Below, piece after piece: positions 35,425-44,213 of a stretch of 55,257 nt of DNA. Origin of the DNA: Streptomyces inusitatus (GTDB lineage: Bacteria > Actinomycetota > Actinomycetes > Streptomycetales > Streptomycetaceae); NCBI RefSeq assembly GCF_014651115.1, contig NZ_BMWG01000014.1, positions 1 to 55,257 on the forward strand. The letters run 5' to 3'. The notes beneath the pieces were generated by a model that was not told the origin of the DNA, searched no databases, and saw nothing but the letters and a program-made list of their open reading frames with translations. The position numbers were made by a program, and so were the translations under genes. Every line of letters begins with the position of its first letter. Position 1 is the first letter of the stretch.

Positions 35425-36737
35425 CACCCAGGGACCCCGGATCCGAGTCTGCGGGCGCTCCGCCGCGCCCGCGCCGCGATGCCTCCCGGCGCGGCCGCCG
35501 CACCGGCTCCCCGTCCGCCCGTACCGATGACCGCCGTCGCACCTTCCCCGCCCTGGAGCCCCTCCCGCGCTCCGGGGCCGCGTCCAGCTGGTGGGGAAAC
35601 GCGTGGGTGGAGGCGCTGGAGGAGACCGCCCTCGACCCCGCGAGACTCGCCCGCGGCAGGGCCTACGCGGGACGCGGCCAGGTGGACGCGATCACCGTCA
35701 CCCCCGGCCGGGTCACGGCGTACGTCCACGGCACCAGACCGCGCCCGTACCGTACGGAGATCCGTCTCCGCACGCTTTCCGACGAGGACTGGGACGACTT
35801 CCTCGACGCCGCCGCGGCCCGCCCCGACCACATCGCCGCCCTGCTCGACAAGGATGTGCCCCACGCCCTCGTGGACACGGCGCGGCTGCTGCCGGAGGCC
35901 GGGGACCTGATCCCCGACTGCTCCTGCCCCGACGACGGCTACCCCTGCAAGCACGCCGCCGCGCTCTGCTACCAGACCGCGCGGCTGCTGGACGAGGATC
36001 CGTTCGTCCTCTTCCTGATGCGTGGCAGGGGCGAGCGCGAGATCCTGGCCGACCTCGCCCACCGCAACGCCACCCGGTCGGCGGCCGAGCGGACCGCCAC
36101 CGCACCGCTGCCCACGATTCCGGCCCACGAGGCACTCGCCCCTCGCCGGCTCCCTGTTCTGCCGCCCCCGTTCCCGGCCCCCGCCCACCCGGGCCGGCCG
36201 CCCGCCTACCCCCACGCGGCGGCCGCGCCGGATCCGCTCGCGCTGGATCTCCTCGCCACCGAGGCGGCAGCCCGCGCCCACGCACTCCTCGCCACCGGCG
36301 CCGACCCCGTCGCGGAACTCACCGTCTGGCAGGACGCCGTGCGCCTGGCGGCCGCCCACCCCGGCTCCGGGCTCACCGCCTCGACCCGCGCCCTCTATCG
36401 CGATCTCGCCGGGGCGACGGGCCGCACCCCCACCGATCTGGCCCGCGCCGTCGCCGCCTGGCGGCAGGGAGGCATGGCCGCCCTCGACGTACTGGAGGAG
36501 TCCTGGGATCCGCCGGCGGGCCCCTTCGACCGGGCGCGACCTGCCCTGACGGCCGCCGACTTCCCCGACTTCCGCCCCTGGCGCAACCATCTCTCCACCC
36601 GCTCGCTCCAGCTCCGCTTCGGCCGTGACGGACTCTGGTACGGGTACGAGTCGGACGCCGGACGCGAGGACTGGTGGCCCCGCGGCACACCGGACGCCGA
36701 CCCGGTCGGGGCGCTCACCGCCCTCATCGGCGGATGA
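35421..36737 (+). CDS. SWIM zinc-finger protein paired with SNF2 helicase
   Basis: Protein of 438 aa with a SWIM zinc finger: Cys167-x-Cys169, then Cys176-x-His178 in DCSCPDDGYPCKHAAALCY. SWIM fingers bind DNA or proteins. N-terminal of it is WWGNAWVEALEETALDPARL and RGRAYAGRGQVDAITVTPG, blocks typical of SWIM proteins that partner SNF2 helicases in actinobacteria. The C-terminal 200 residues are Ala/Pro-rich with helical parts, ending LWYGYESDAGREDWWPRG. The start codon overlaps the SNF2 stop (ATGA), so the products probably work as a complex. The exact job is unknown. Confidence 0.92.
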   Translation: MTPRDPGSESAGAPPRPRRDASRRGRRTGSPSARTDDRRRTFPALEPLPRSGAASSWWGNAWVEALEETALDPARLARGRAYAGRGQVDAITVTPGRVTAYVHGTRPRPYRTEIRLRTLSDEDWDDFLDAAAARPDHIAALLDKDVPHALVDTARLLPEAGDLIPDCSCPDDGYPCKHAAALCYQTARLLDEDPFVLFLMRGRGEREILADLAHRNATRSAAERTATAPLPTIPAHEALAPRRLPVLPPPFPAPAHPGRPPAYPHAAAAPDPLALDLLATEAAARAHALLATGADPVAELTVWQDAVRLAAAHPGSGLTASTRALYRDLAGATGRTPTDLARAVAAWRQGGMAALDVLEESWDPPAGPFDRARPALTAADFPDFRPWRNHLSTRSLQLRFGRDGLWYGYESDAGREDWWPRGTPDADPVGALTALIGG

Positions 36738-37042
36738 CCGTCCGTCTCGGCCGGAAACCGCTGTGGCGGTGACCGTGCCGCACGGAACCGTCGAGGACAT
36801 GGCCGTCGAGACGGGTTTCAACGACTGGATCCGGCCATTCGCCTCTCGCCTTCCGGGGACCGCCGGACTCCCGGGCGGGTGGGGCGACGGTGAACGCGCG
36901 TACGGGTGTGCCAGGTGCGTTGGAGGCATCAAGCACTCGATGGGGTGAAAGAGGGCATCGGCGTGGGCCGAAGGGGTGGTGGAACTCGTTGTCCGGAGTG
37001 CGGGCGGGTAGCTCGCGCAGATCTCCGGAAAGCAGGAAACCC
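36738..37042 (+). other. Intergenic region upstream of chaplin gene
   Basis: About 305 bp between the SWIM gene and the chaplin gene. I see no gene with support. I looked for a BldN-type promoter (CGTAAC...CGTTGA), as drives several chaplin genes, and did not find one. CAGGAAAC just before ATG 37043 is the likely ribosome binding site. Confidence 0.45.
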
Positions 37043-37810
37043 ATGAGGCAACTTCACCGAAGGGGACTGGCCGCCGTGATGCTCACGGGTGGCGCGCTCG
37101 CGATGGCGGGTCAGGCACATGCCGACTCGGTCGCGAACGGCGGCACGGCCGGTTCCCCCGGAGTGATCGCGGGCAATGCGGTTCAAGTCCCGGTGCACCT
37201 CCCGCTCAATGTGTGCGGGAACACGGTGAACGTCATCGCGCTGCTCAACCCGGCCTTCGGGAACACCTGCGAAAACATCTCACAGGGCGGCGGGAACGGC
37301 GGCAGCTCGAACGGTGGTGGGGCGATCGCCCAGGGCGGCGCGGCGGGCTCCCCGGGAGTCGTCTCCGGCAATGGAGTGCAGCTGCCGATCGACGTGCCGG
37401 TCAATGCCACCGGCAACTCGGCCAATGTGGTCGGACTGCTCAACCCGGCCTTCGGGAACAGCTCGGCGAACATCTCCGAGCCGCCCCCGCTGCCCACGCC
37501 CGTGACGCCGCCGAAGCCGGTCACCCCGCCCACGCCCGTGACGCCGCCGAAGCCCGTGACCCCGCCGAAGCCGGTCACGCCGCCCAAGCCCGTGACCCCG
37601 GCGAAGCCCGTGACTCCGGCGAAGCCGCAGGACCCGCCGTCCGTCACTCCGATCAACTCGGGTCCGTCACCGGCGTCCGGGCCGACCAAGGTGCTCGCGG
37701 CCACCGGAGCGGGACCAGTCGGCTACGCCGTTCCGGCGGGCGCGGCTCTGCTGCTGGGCGGTGTGGCGCTCTACCACCGGGGCCGTCGTATCCGGCGTGC
37801 CGAGGGCTGA
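37043..37810 (+). CDS. Long chaplin with two chaplin domains and LAXTG sorting signal
   Basis: Surface hydrophobin-like protein (255 aa) that coats aerial hyphae. Signal peptide 1-28 (cleavage after AQAHA-like GQAHA). Chaplin domain 1 is at about 37-79, with Cys58 and Cys76 and the core VNVIALLNPAFGNTC; domain 2 at about 102-144 repeats the core as ANVVGLLNPAFGNSS but has no Cys. A spacer of VTPPKP repeats (150-195) follows, then LAATG at 218-222, a hydrophobic helix, and a basic tail RGRRIRRAEG. This is the ChpA-C architecture; class E sortases of Streptomyces recognise LAXTG. The cysteine-free second domain is unusual. Confidence 0.92.
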   Translation: MRQLHRRGLAAVMLTGGALAMAGQAHADSVANGGTAGSPGVIAGNAVQVPVHLPLNVCGNTVNVIALLNPAFGNTCENISQGGGNGGSSNGGGAIAQGGAAGSPGVVSGNGVQLPIDVPVNATGNSANVVGLLNPAFGNSSANISEPPPLPTPVTPPKPVTPPTPVTPPKPVTPPKPVTPPKPVTPAKPVTPAKPQDPPSVTPINSGPSPASGPTKVLAATGAGPVGYAVPAGAALLLGGVALYHRGRRIRRAEG

Positions 37811-37836
37811 GCCCGGCAGGGCGGCGGCACCCGGGG

Positions 37837-38295
37837 TCATCGGACGCTCGGGGCCGCCGTCCCGATGAACTCCGACAGGGTCTCGCGCGCCTGCTCGGAC
37901 CGCTGTGAACGATCGTCCTCGTCCGAGGCCTCGTGCATACAGTTGGTCACTTCGAAGGCGGCGGAGGCCAGAGCCAGCGTCTGAGGCTCTTCGCACACCA
38001 ACTGAACCCGGATCAGCGCCTGATGCGCGCTGGAGCGCAGCCGGTAGGAGTCGATCCGGGCCTCCTCCGCCTCGGTGCTGCCGGGCGACCGCTGAGCCCG
38101 GTACCAGCGGTCGTTCTGACCGCGCCGATAGTCCACCAGGGCCCCCGCGAAGGCGCTGTACGCGGAGATCCGCTCCTGGCGCAGCTGTTCGGCGCGGGTG
38201 AGCACCGCCGTGCGCTCGGTCGTCCGGCGTTGGAACACATGGGTGACCACCGCGCCGAGCAGTGTGCCTATGACCGCGATGACGGCTGTCTCCAT
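37837..38295 (-). CDS. Hypothetical membrane-anchored helical protein
   Basis: Protein of 152 aa with one N-terminal membrane helix (about residues 4-20, AVIAVIGTLLGAVVTHVF) and a long helical, charged cytoplasmic part beginning QRRTTERTAVLTRAEQLRQE, predicted coiled coil. I do not recognise a named domain. GGGAAG precedes ATG 38295. It is convergent with the chaplin gene, 26 bp apart. Similar small anchored proteins are common in Streptomyces and have no assigned role. Confidence 0.72.
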   Translation of the reverse strand: METAVIAVIGTLLGAVVTHVFQRRTTERTAVLTRAEQLRQERISAYSAFAGALVDYRRGQNDRWYRAQRSPGSTEAEEARIDSYRLRSSAHQALIRVQLVCEEPQTLALASAAFEVTNCMHEASDEDDRSQRSEQARETLSEFIGTAAPSVR

Positions 38296-38739
38296 GGTGC
38301 TTACTTCCCAGGGGATTGAAGGGCTGAGCGGACGGAAGCGCCGAGCCGCCCGCGCTGCGCGGGAGCTCTGAGCGATCGTTCGGACGGGCGGACGGTCCTA
38401 CCGGCTTGATCGCGTGGCGAGACCCATCAGATCATCGCAGTGGCGAAGTCCGTCAAGGCCATGGCGCACCCCAACCTGACGGCCGCCCGCCGAGGTTTCC
38501 GCCGGCCCGATCCGCCCCCACCTGCTCTTCGTGCCCGTACCCGCCCGGACGCCTCGCGCGGGTCGATCCCGTCGCCAGCCCTCCGGTTTCCCCGTGCGCC
38601 GAACCCGCCGGGCGTTCTCCGTCTGGCCGGATCTCTTTCCGGCCGGTCGCGCCTTCGGTAGCGTGCCCGTCTTCGGCGGGGCCACCGGCGGGCGTTCGCA
38701 GGGGAACTCCCGCCCCATGCCGGAGAGTTGGAGGATTTC
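38296..38739. other. Intergenic region upstream of cupin gene
   Basis: About 440 bp between divergent genes. It contains a tight GC palindrome CCCGCGC-T-GCGCGGG (38349-38363) and a possible -10 TAGCGT (38659-38664) with a poor -35 TTTCCG 17 bp upstream, which could drive the cupin gene. I see no gene here; the long plus-strand frames are Arg/Pro-rich artefacts. Confidence 0.45.
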
Positions 38740-39231
38740 ATGGGGCTCAAGAGCAGGCTGGGAAGAGCGGGGCGTCTGAGGCGCATATGGGGAGCGATGC
38801 TTCTGGCCGCCTGTCTCGGGCTGATAGCGACGGCACCGTCCGTCGCCAATGCCACCCCCGGAAGCGGCGTCACCGGCACGGTGCTCGCACAGGGCGTCTC
38901 GGAGAAGAAATTGAAGCTGAAGGCCAAGGGGCCCACCGAGGTCATCGTTCGGACGATCACCATCGACCCCGGCGGTTCCACCGGCTGGCACTACCACGAC
39001 GGCCAGCTTCTCGTCCTCGTACAGTCCGGGACGCTGACCCGGACCCTGGAGGACTGCTCGGTCGAGGTGACCCCGGCCGGCACGGCCTTCGTGGAGCCGG
39101 CCGGTCCGGAGCACCGGCACAACGGGCGCAATCTCGGGACCGAGCCGGTGGTGCTCTATCTGACCTATGTGCTGCCGAAGGGCAGCCCGCTCTCCGTGAA
39201 CGTGGACGCACCGTCCTGCGCGGGGGAGTGA
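38740..39231 (+). CDS. Secreted cupin-domain protein
   Basis: Exported protein (163 aa). A basic start and hydrophobic stretch ending APSVANA (about residue 37-43) form a signal peptide. The cupin beta barrel follows, with metal-type motif GWHYHDGQLLVLVQSGTLTR (two His) and the second motif GPEHRHNGRN. Ligand and reaction are unknown. ATG 38740 is preceded by TTGGAGGA. Its last 67 bases overlap the end of psuK on the opposite strand. Confidence 0.85.
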   Translation: MGLKSRLGRAGRLRRIWGAMLLAACLGLIATAPSVANATPGSGVTGTVLAQGVSEKKLKLKAKGPTEVIVRTITIDPGGSTGWHYHDGQLLVLVQSGTLTRTLEDCSVEVTPAGTAFVEPAGPEHRHNGRNLGTEPVVLYLTYVLPKGSPLSVNVDAPSCAGE

Positions 39232-40232
39232 CCGGCGTCCGGAGCGTGGCGGCCCCCGGCGGGCGGGACCGGCCTGCCGCCGGTCAGGGCGACCGCCTCC
39301 GCACCCGCCCGGCAGCCTTCGGCCGCGGCGGCCGCGGCGTCCTCGCCCGCGAGCCGGGCGGCCAGGAATGCCCCGGTGAAGGCGTCGCCCGCACCCGTCG
39401 AGTCCACCGGACGCGCGGTGGGAGCGGTCACATGGACCGGCGGCGCACCGGACTCCGCCACCAGCGCGCCGTCCGCGCCGAGGGTGACGACGACCAGTGG
39501 CACCCGTCGGCCGAGGTCGACAGCCGCTTCGGCCGGATCGGACCGGCCGGTGAGAAGCCGTGCCTCGTCGGCGTTGGGCAACAGGACGTCCACCGCCTCG
39601 TACTCGGCCATCAGCCGGTCGGTGCCGAGGGCGCCGATGAATCCGGCGGAGGCGGGGTCGGCGCTCACCGGAACACCGCGCGCCCGTGCCGCCCGCGTGG
39701 CGCGCCGGGCCAGCGCGCGCCCGCCGCCGGAGAAGAACAGATAGCCGGAGAGATGGAGATGGCCCACCCCGGCCAGCAGTGAGGGCGACCAGTCGGCGGG
39801 ACCGGCGCGGGAGGCGGCGCCGCCGTCGGCGAGGAAGGTGCGCTCGGCGGCGGCGTCGACCAGGACGATGACGGTCGACGTCGGGGCCGTGTCGTCGACG
39901 ACGAGCACCGGGCGCACCCCGGCCGCCCTCAGCCGCTCCTCGTGCCATCCGGCGTCCGCCGCGCCGACCCGCGCCAGGAGGCGTACGTCCGCCGTCCCCC
40001 GGCGGGCGGCCCAGCAGGCCGCGTTGGCACCGGCTCCGCCGGGGAGGATCCGGATCCGGGCGGGGGTGTCGGTGCCCCGGACCGGCGGAGCCGTGTGCCG
40101 GGCGATCACATCGGTCACCACCTCACCGATGACGAGCAGCGCGGCCGGGCCTCCCTCCCGCCCCGCCCCGGCCTCCGCCCCGGTGGCCGAAACCCGGTTC
40201 GGGAGCCTGCCGTTCACCGTCCCGCCACTCAC
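39165..40232 (-). CDS. psuK: PfkB-family sugar kinase, probable pseudouridine kinase
   Basis: Ribokinase-like kinase (355 aa). It has the PfkB signatures: N-terminal LPGGAGANAACWAARRG near residue 63 and C-terminal DSTGAGDAFTGAFLAARLAG near 275, where Asp of GAGD is the catalytic base. The GTG start overlaps the psuG stop by four bases, and the psuG product cleaves pseudouridine 5'-phosphate, so the kinase most likely phosphorylates pseudouridine. The last 45 residues are a Pro/Gly/His-rich extension beyond the family, and its 3' end overlaps the cupin gene tail to tail. Substrate assignment rests on context. Confidence 0.87.
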   Translation of the reverse strand: MSGGTVNGRLPNRVSATGAEAGAGREGGPAALLVIGEVVTDVIARHTAPPVRGTDTPARIRILPGGAGANAACWAARRGTADVRLLARVGAADAGWHEERLRAAGVRPVLVVDDTAPTSTVIVLVDAAAERTFLADGGAASRAGPADWSPSLLAGVGHLHLSGYLFFSGGGRALARRATRAARARGVPVSADPASAGFIGALGTDRLMAEYEAVDVLLPNADEARLLTGRSDPAEAAVDLGRRVPLVVVTLGADGALVAESGAPPVHVTAPTARPVDSTGAGDAFTGAFLAARLAGEDAAAAAAEGCRAGAEAVALTGGRPVPPAGGRHAPDAGHSPAQDGASTFTESGLPFGST

Positions 40233-41131
40233 AGCGCGGCCGCGACCCGCGCCGCGAGGCGGGCGTTGCCGCGCACCGCCGCCACATTCGCTTCCAGCGA
40301 GGCTCCTCCGGTCCGCCGGGTCAGCGACTCCAGCAGGAACGGGGTCACGGACTGCCCCGTGATGCCCCGCTCACGGCACTCGTCCAGCGCCTCGCCGAGC
40401 ACCCGGTCGTGCAGCTCCGGGGCGAGCTGCTCCGACTCCGGCACCGGCAGGGCGACGATCAGCGCCGACTCCGGAGGGCCCAGCGCCTCCCGGGCGCGGA
40501 TCATCTCGGCCACCTCCTCCGGGCTGTGCGCCGTCCAGTCCACGGACTCCCCGGACGAGGTCAGATAGAAACCGGGGAAGCGGTCCGTCCGGTATCCGAC
40601 GACTCCCACCCCCAGCGTCTCCAGGCGTTGCAGTGTCGCGGGGACGTCCAGGACCGACTTCACCCCCGCGCACACCACCGTGATCCCGGTCTCCGCCAGC
40701 ACCCGGAGATCGGCCGACTCGTCCTGTTCATGGGTCCACTCCCGATGGACTCCGCCGATTCCGCCGGTCGCGAAGACCCGGATCCCGGCCCGTGCCGCGA
40801 GGAAGGCGGTCGCCGACACGGTCGTCGCCCCGCTCACCCGCTGCGCCAGCGCTGGGGCGAGGTCACGACGGCCGAGCTTCCGTACGCCCGCGTCCTCGGC
40901 GATCCGCTCCAGCTGCCGTCTTTCCAGGCCGATGCGGACCCGGCCGTCGAGGACGGCGATCGTGGCGGGCACCGCGCCGTTGGACCGTACGCACCCCTCC
41001 AGCTCCAGCGCGACGGTCAGATTGCGGGGGCGCGGCAGACCGTGGGCGATGATCGTCGACTCCAGGGCCACGACGGGCCGGTGCGCGGCGAGCGCCTCCC
41101 GTACTTCCTCGGACACCTCGGTGAGCGGCAT
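40229..41131 (-). CDS. psuG: Pseudouridine-5'-phosphate glycosidase
   Basis: Cleaves the C-glycosidic bond of pseudouridine 5'-phosphate to uracil and ribose 5-phosphate (300 aa, usual length). Family blocks include VVALESTIIAHGLPRPRN, with the conserved Glu, TTVSATAFLAARAGIRVFATGGIGGVHR, AGVKSVLDVPATLQRLETLGV with the Lys and Asp, and GYRTDRFPGFY. I chose ATG 41131 because of AAGGATGGGA upstream; ATG/GTG at 41164 is in frame but less supported. It is translationally coupled to psuK; together they recycle pseudouridine from RNA turnover. Confidence 0.95.
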   Translation of the reverse strand: MPLTEVSEEVREALAAHRPVVALESTIIAHGLPRPRNLTVALELEGCVRSNGAVPATIAVLDGRVRIGLERRQLERIAEDAGVRKLGRRDLAPALAQRVSGATTVSATAFLAARAGIRVFATGGIGGVHREWTHEQDESADLRVLAETGITVVCAGVKSVLDVPATLQRLETLGVGVVGYRTDRFPGFYLTSSGESVDWTAHSPEEVAEMIRAREALGPPESALIVALPVPESEQLAPELHDRVLGEALDECRERGITGQSVTPFLLESLTRRTGGASLEANVAAVRGNARLAARVAAAL

Positions 41132-41245
41132 GTCCCATCCTTGGCACGGCGGCGGGACGCCCAAACCCCGCTTCCCACGGCTGTGGCGGAGACCGGTCGG
41201 CCCGGCCCGGCCGTGCGGCGGCCCCTTCGGACGGGCCTCGCCGGG

Positions 41246-42574
41246 TCAGCCCACCGCCCGGCGGACCGTGAGCGCGGCCATCGGCAGCAGAAGCAGAGCA
41301 CCGGCCAGATTGAGCCAGCCATAACCCGCCTGGGCGACGATCAGCCCGGCCAGTACGCCGCCGACGCCTGCCGCCGTGTTCATGGCCAGGTCGGACAGGC
41401 CCTGCGCGGCGGCGCGGGCGGGCGGCGGCACCGAGTCGGTGAGCAGCGCCGAACCGGCCACCACCCCGGCCGACCAGCCGAGCCCCAGCAGAAACAGCCC
41501 GGCGGCGACCTGGGCGTGGCTGGGCCCCGCCGTACCGGCGAGCAGCGCGGACACCGAGAGCAGCCCCGCCGCGAGCCCGATCACCGCCAGTCGCCCGATC
41601 CGGTCCGCCAGCCATCCCATCAGTGGCGAGAACGCGTACATGCCGGCGATATGGCCGCTGATGACCAGGCCGATCAGCTCGATGCCCGCGCCGTGGTGAC
41701 TGAGCGCCAGCGGGGTCATCGACATGATGGCCACCATCGCGGCGTGCGACACGGCGAGGGTGACCACCGCGAGCCGGGCCATCGGCGACGCGCGCACGGC
41801 CCGTGCCCCGGCCCGCAGTGAGCGGCCCTCGGGGCGGTGGTCGCCGGGGGCCAGGGCGCGGGCAGTGATCAGCGGGTCGGGACGCAGCAGCGACTGCACC
41901 ACCGCGGCGGAGACCAGGAAGACTCCGGCCGCCCAGACGAACGGCCCGGCCTCCGTCGGAACGCCCAGACCGGAGACGGTACGGCCGGCCGGAGCGGCGA
42001 TATTGGGTCCGAGCACGGCACCGATGGTGGTCGCCCAGACGACCAGCGAGATCGTCCGACCACGCCGCTCGGGCACGGCGAGATCGGCGGCGGCGAACCG
42101 CGCCTGAAGGGTCGCCAGGGAACCGGCGCCGAACGCGGCCATGCCCGCGAGCAGCAGGGGAAAGCTCTCGACGACGGCCCCGAACACCACCAGGGCCGCT
42201 CCCAGCGCCCCGATCAGATAGGCGAGCACCAGCCCGGGACGCCGGCCGCGAGTGTTCATCACCGAGGCGAGCGGCACGCTGAGCAGGGCCGTGCCGGTGA
42301 CCATCGCGGTGGGCGCGAGCCCGGACAGCCCCGCCGAACCGCTGACCCGCTCCGCCAGCACGGCGGCCAGCGCGATGCCGATCGCGACCCCCAGTCCGCC
42401 GAGGATCTGGCTCACCACGAGGACCGCGGTGACACGGCGGCGCAGCGCGGACAGTTCGTCTCCGGCCGCCGGTGTCCCGGTCGGGGCCGGCCCGGCCGGC
42501 CCCCGGGCCGGGGTCGAAGGGCCGTCCGCCTCGCGGGCGTCGGGTATACCGGTCGGCTCGGATCTGATGCTCAC
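41246..42574 (-). CDS. MFS transporter
   Basis: Major facilitator superfamily protein (442 aa) with about 12 hydrophobic segments. The loop after helix 2 reads SVMNTRGRRPGLV and the matching loop in the second half ADRIGRLAVIG, both MFS hallmarks. The N-terminal 45 residues are a hydrophilic Pro/Ala/Gly-rich head. GTG 42574 is chosen as the last start that keeps the whole first helix; the open frame continues far upstream through ogt antisense space and is not coding. The gene runs in the same direction as psuG, 114 bp before it, so a role in nucleoside or pseudouridine transport is possible but unproven; drug export is the other common fate. Confidence 0.88.
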   Translation of the reverse strand: MSIRSEPTGIPDAREADGPSTPARGPAGPAPTGTPAAGDELSALRRRVTAVLVVSQILGGLGVAIGIALAAVLAERVSGSAGLSGLAPTAMVTGTALLSVPLASVMNTRGRRPGLVLAYLIGALGAALVVFGAVVESFPLLLAGMAAFGAGSLATLQARFAAADLAVPERRGRTISLVVWATTIGAVLGPNIAAPAGRTVSGLGVPTEAGPFVWAAGVFLVSAAVVQSLLRPDPLITARALAPGDHRPEGRSLRAGARAVRASPMARLAVVTLAVSHAAMVAIMSMTPLALSHHGAGIELIGLVISGHIAGMYAFSPLMGWLADRIGRLAVIGLAAGLLSVSALLAGTAGPSHAQVAAGLFLLGLGWSAGVVAGSALLTDSVPPPARAAAQGLSDLAMNTAAGVGGVLAGLIVAQAGYGWLNLAGALLLLPMAALTVRRAVG

Positions 42575-42738
42575 TCGCGCAGTCTGTCTCAGCTCGGGCA
42601 CCTGGGCCAAAGCGCTTTCCCCGACCCGCCCCGACCCCGTCCCGACTCGACCCGTGCCGGTCTCGTCCGCCCCGTGAGCCCCAGGCGGACCGACCTGACG
42701 GCGGGCAGGGCAGGGACGGCGGGGACGGCGCGGACGGC

Positions 42739-43269
42739 TCAGAACAGTGGCTCCGGAAGCACCCCCTCCAGCGCCAGCAGCTTCCGCTTGGTGTCCAGTC
42801 CACTGCTGAAACCCCCCAGCTTTCCGCCCGTCTCCACCACGCGATGGCACGGCACCACCACCGGCAGGGGGTTGGCGCCCATCGCCGCCCCCACGGCCTG
42901 TGCCGCGCCCGGCCGGCCCACGCGGGCCGCCAGATCGCCGTATCCCACCAGGGTGCCGTACGGCACCGTGGCGGCCAGCTCCCGGAGCACCTCGCGGTTG
43001 AACCCGCCCGACAGCGACCAGTCGAGCGGCAGCGTGAAATCGCGCAGCTCGCCCTCGAAATACGCCGCGAGCTGGCGTATCGGCTCGGCGAGCGGGCCGG
43101 ACGCGTCCCGCGCGCCCTCGCCGCCGAGGCGCTCGGCGAGCCGGCGCAGCTCTCTGTCCCGGACGGCCGGTTCGGCGTGGAAGGCGACGGTGACCAGGCC
43201 CTTGTCGGTGGCGGCGAGAAACAGCGGCCCGACATCCGCGGGCACGACGGTCCACACGAAGCTGTTCAT
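42739..43269 (-). CDS. ogt: Methylated-DNA--protein-cysteine methyltransferase
   Basis: Suicide DNA repair protein (176 aa) that removes alkyl groups from O6-alkylguanine. The active site PCHRV is in NPLPVVVPCHRVVETGGKLG near residue 140; the helix-turn-helix FNREVLRELAATVPYGTLVGYGDLA and the Asn hinge precede it. It is the Ogt/MGMT-type single-domain form, with no Ada regulatory domain. ATG 43269 is chosen; no strong ribosome binding site is seen, and a GTG two codons upstream is possible. Confidence 0.95.
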   Translation of the reverse strand: MNSFVWTVVPADVGPLFLAATDKGLVTVAFHAEPAVRDRELRRLAERLGGEGARDASGPLAEPIRQLAAYFEGELRDFTLPLDWSLSGGFNREVLRELAATVPYGTLVGYGDLAARVGRPGAAQAVGAAMGANPLPVVVPCHRVVETGGKLGGFSSGLDTKRKLLALEGVLPEPLF

Positions 43270-43328
43270 GTGAACCAGCGTACGGCCGGGCACTGACAAC
43301 ACCCCGCGCGCGGGGCCGCCCCGCGGGT

Positions 43329-44213
43329 TCAGCGCACGGCGTCGCGCACCACATCGGGTCTGTCGGTGATGATCCCGTCCACGCCGAACCTCTCGGCGCG
43401 CTGCGCGCCCGCCGCGTCGTTGACGGTCCAGACGTGCACCCGGAGCGGTTTGCCGTGCGCCCCCCTGAGCCGTCGCACCGCGGCCACGTAGTCGGCGGTG
43501 ATCCTGGTGTGCGAGGGGTTGATCTGATCGGTGAACGCCGCGTACGAGGGCAGTTCCGCGACCGCCGGATTCCCCAGGAGACCGGTGACGACGTCCGGGC
43601 GCTGCCGGTGCACGGCCCGTACGCTGTCCGCCCCGAAGCTCTGGACGACCAGTCTGCGCCGGGTGTGGGAGCGGTCGAGCCAGCCCTCCTCGTCCAAAGT
43701 CAGCAGGGTGTCCCTCTCGATGCCCGGGTACAGCTCCGGGCGCTTGATCTCCAGGAGCAGCCGCTGGCCGTTGCGCTCGACCCGGCTCAGATACCGCCGG
43801 AGGGTCGGCACCCGCTCGCCGGCCCAGCGGGGGCCGAACCAACCGCCCGCGTCCAGGGTGGCGATCTCGGCCGCCGTGAAGTCCCCGACCCGCCAGGGCG
43901 CGCGTTCCGGGAAGCGCTGTTCGGCATCGGTGGTGCGCGCCAGGGTCTCGTCGTGGACGACGACCAGTTCGCCGTCGCTGGTGCGCTGGACGTCGGTCTC
44001 GACCCAGGTGAAGCCCATCCGGTCGGCGAGGTCGGCGGCCGCGAGGGTGTTCTCGGGCGCGTAGCCGGACGCGCCCCGGTGGGCGATCACCACGGGGGTG
44101 GTTCTCACCGCGCCGGGAGGCCGTTCGGAGGCCTGGACGGAGGGGCCCGACAGCAGCGCGACAGCGGCTCCGAGAGCGGTGGCGGCCGCCGCGAGAGGAT
44201 GTGCGTACACCAT
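43329..44213 (-). CDS. glpQ: Secreted glycerophosphodiester phosphodiesterase
   Basis: Exported GDPD-family phosphodiesterase (294 aa) that releases glycerol 3-phosphate from deacylated phospholipids. A signal peptide spans about 1-28 (ending PSVQASE). The TIM-barrel motif HRGASGYAPENTLAA starts near residue 45, followed by ETDVQRTSDGELVVVHDETL, with the metal and catalytic His/Glu/Asp residues; the C-terminal VHVWTVNDAAGAQRAERFGV is typical. ATG 44213 has a GAGGAG site. The gene is divergent from the MHYT gene. Symbol by family resemblance. Confidence 0.92.
   Translation of the reverse strand: MVYAHPLAAAATALGAAVALLSGPSVQASERPPGAVRTTPVVIAHRGASGYAPENTLAAADLADRMGFTWVETDVQRTSDGELVVVHDETLARTTDAEQRFPERAPWRVGDFTAAEIATLDAGGWFGPRWAGERVPTLRRYLSRVERNGQRLLLEIKRPELYPGIERDTLLTLDEEGWLDRSHTRRRLVVQSFGADSVRAVHRQRPDVVTGLLGNPAVAELPSYAAFTDQINPSHTRITADYVAAVRRLRGAHGKPLRVHVWTVNDAAGAQRAERFGVDGIITDRPDVVRDAVR

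Noticed and set aside
37500..37640. Tandem repeats in the chaplin gene as a CRISPR-like array
   Set aside because: In-frame VTPPKP spacer repeats with no unique spacers.
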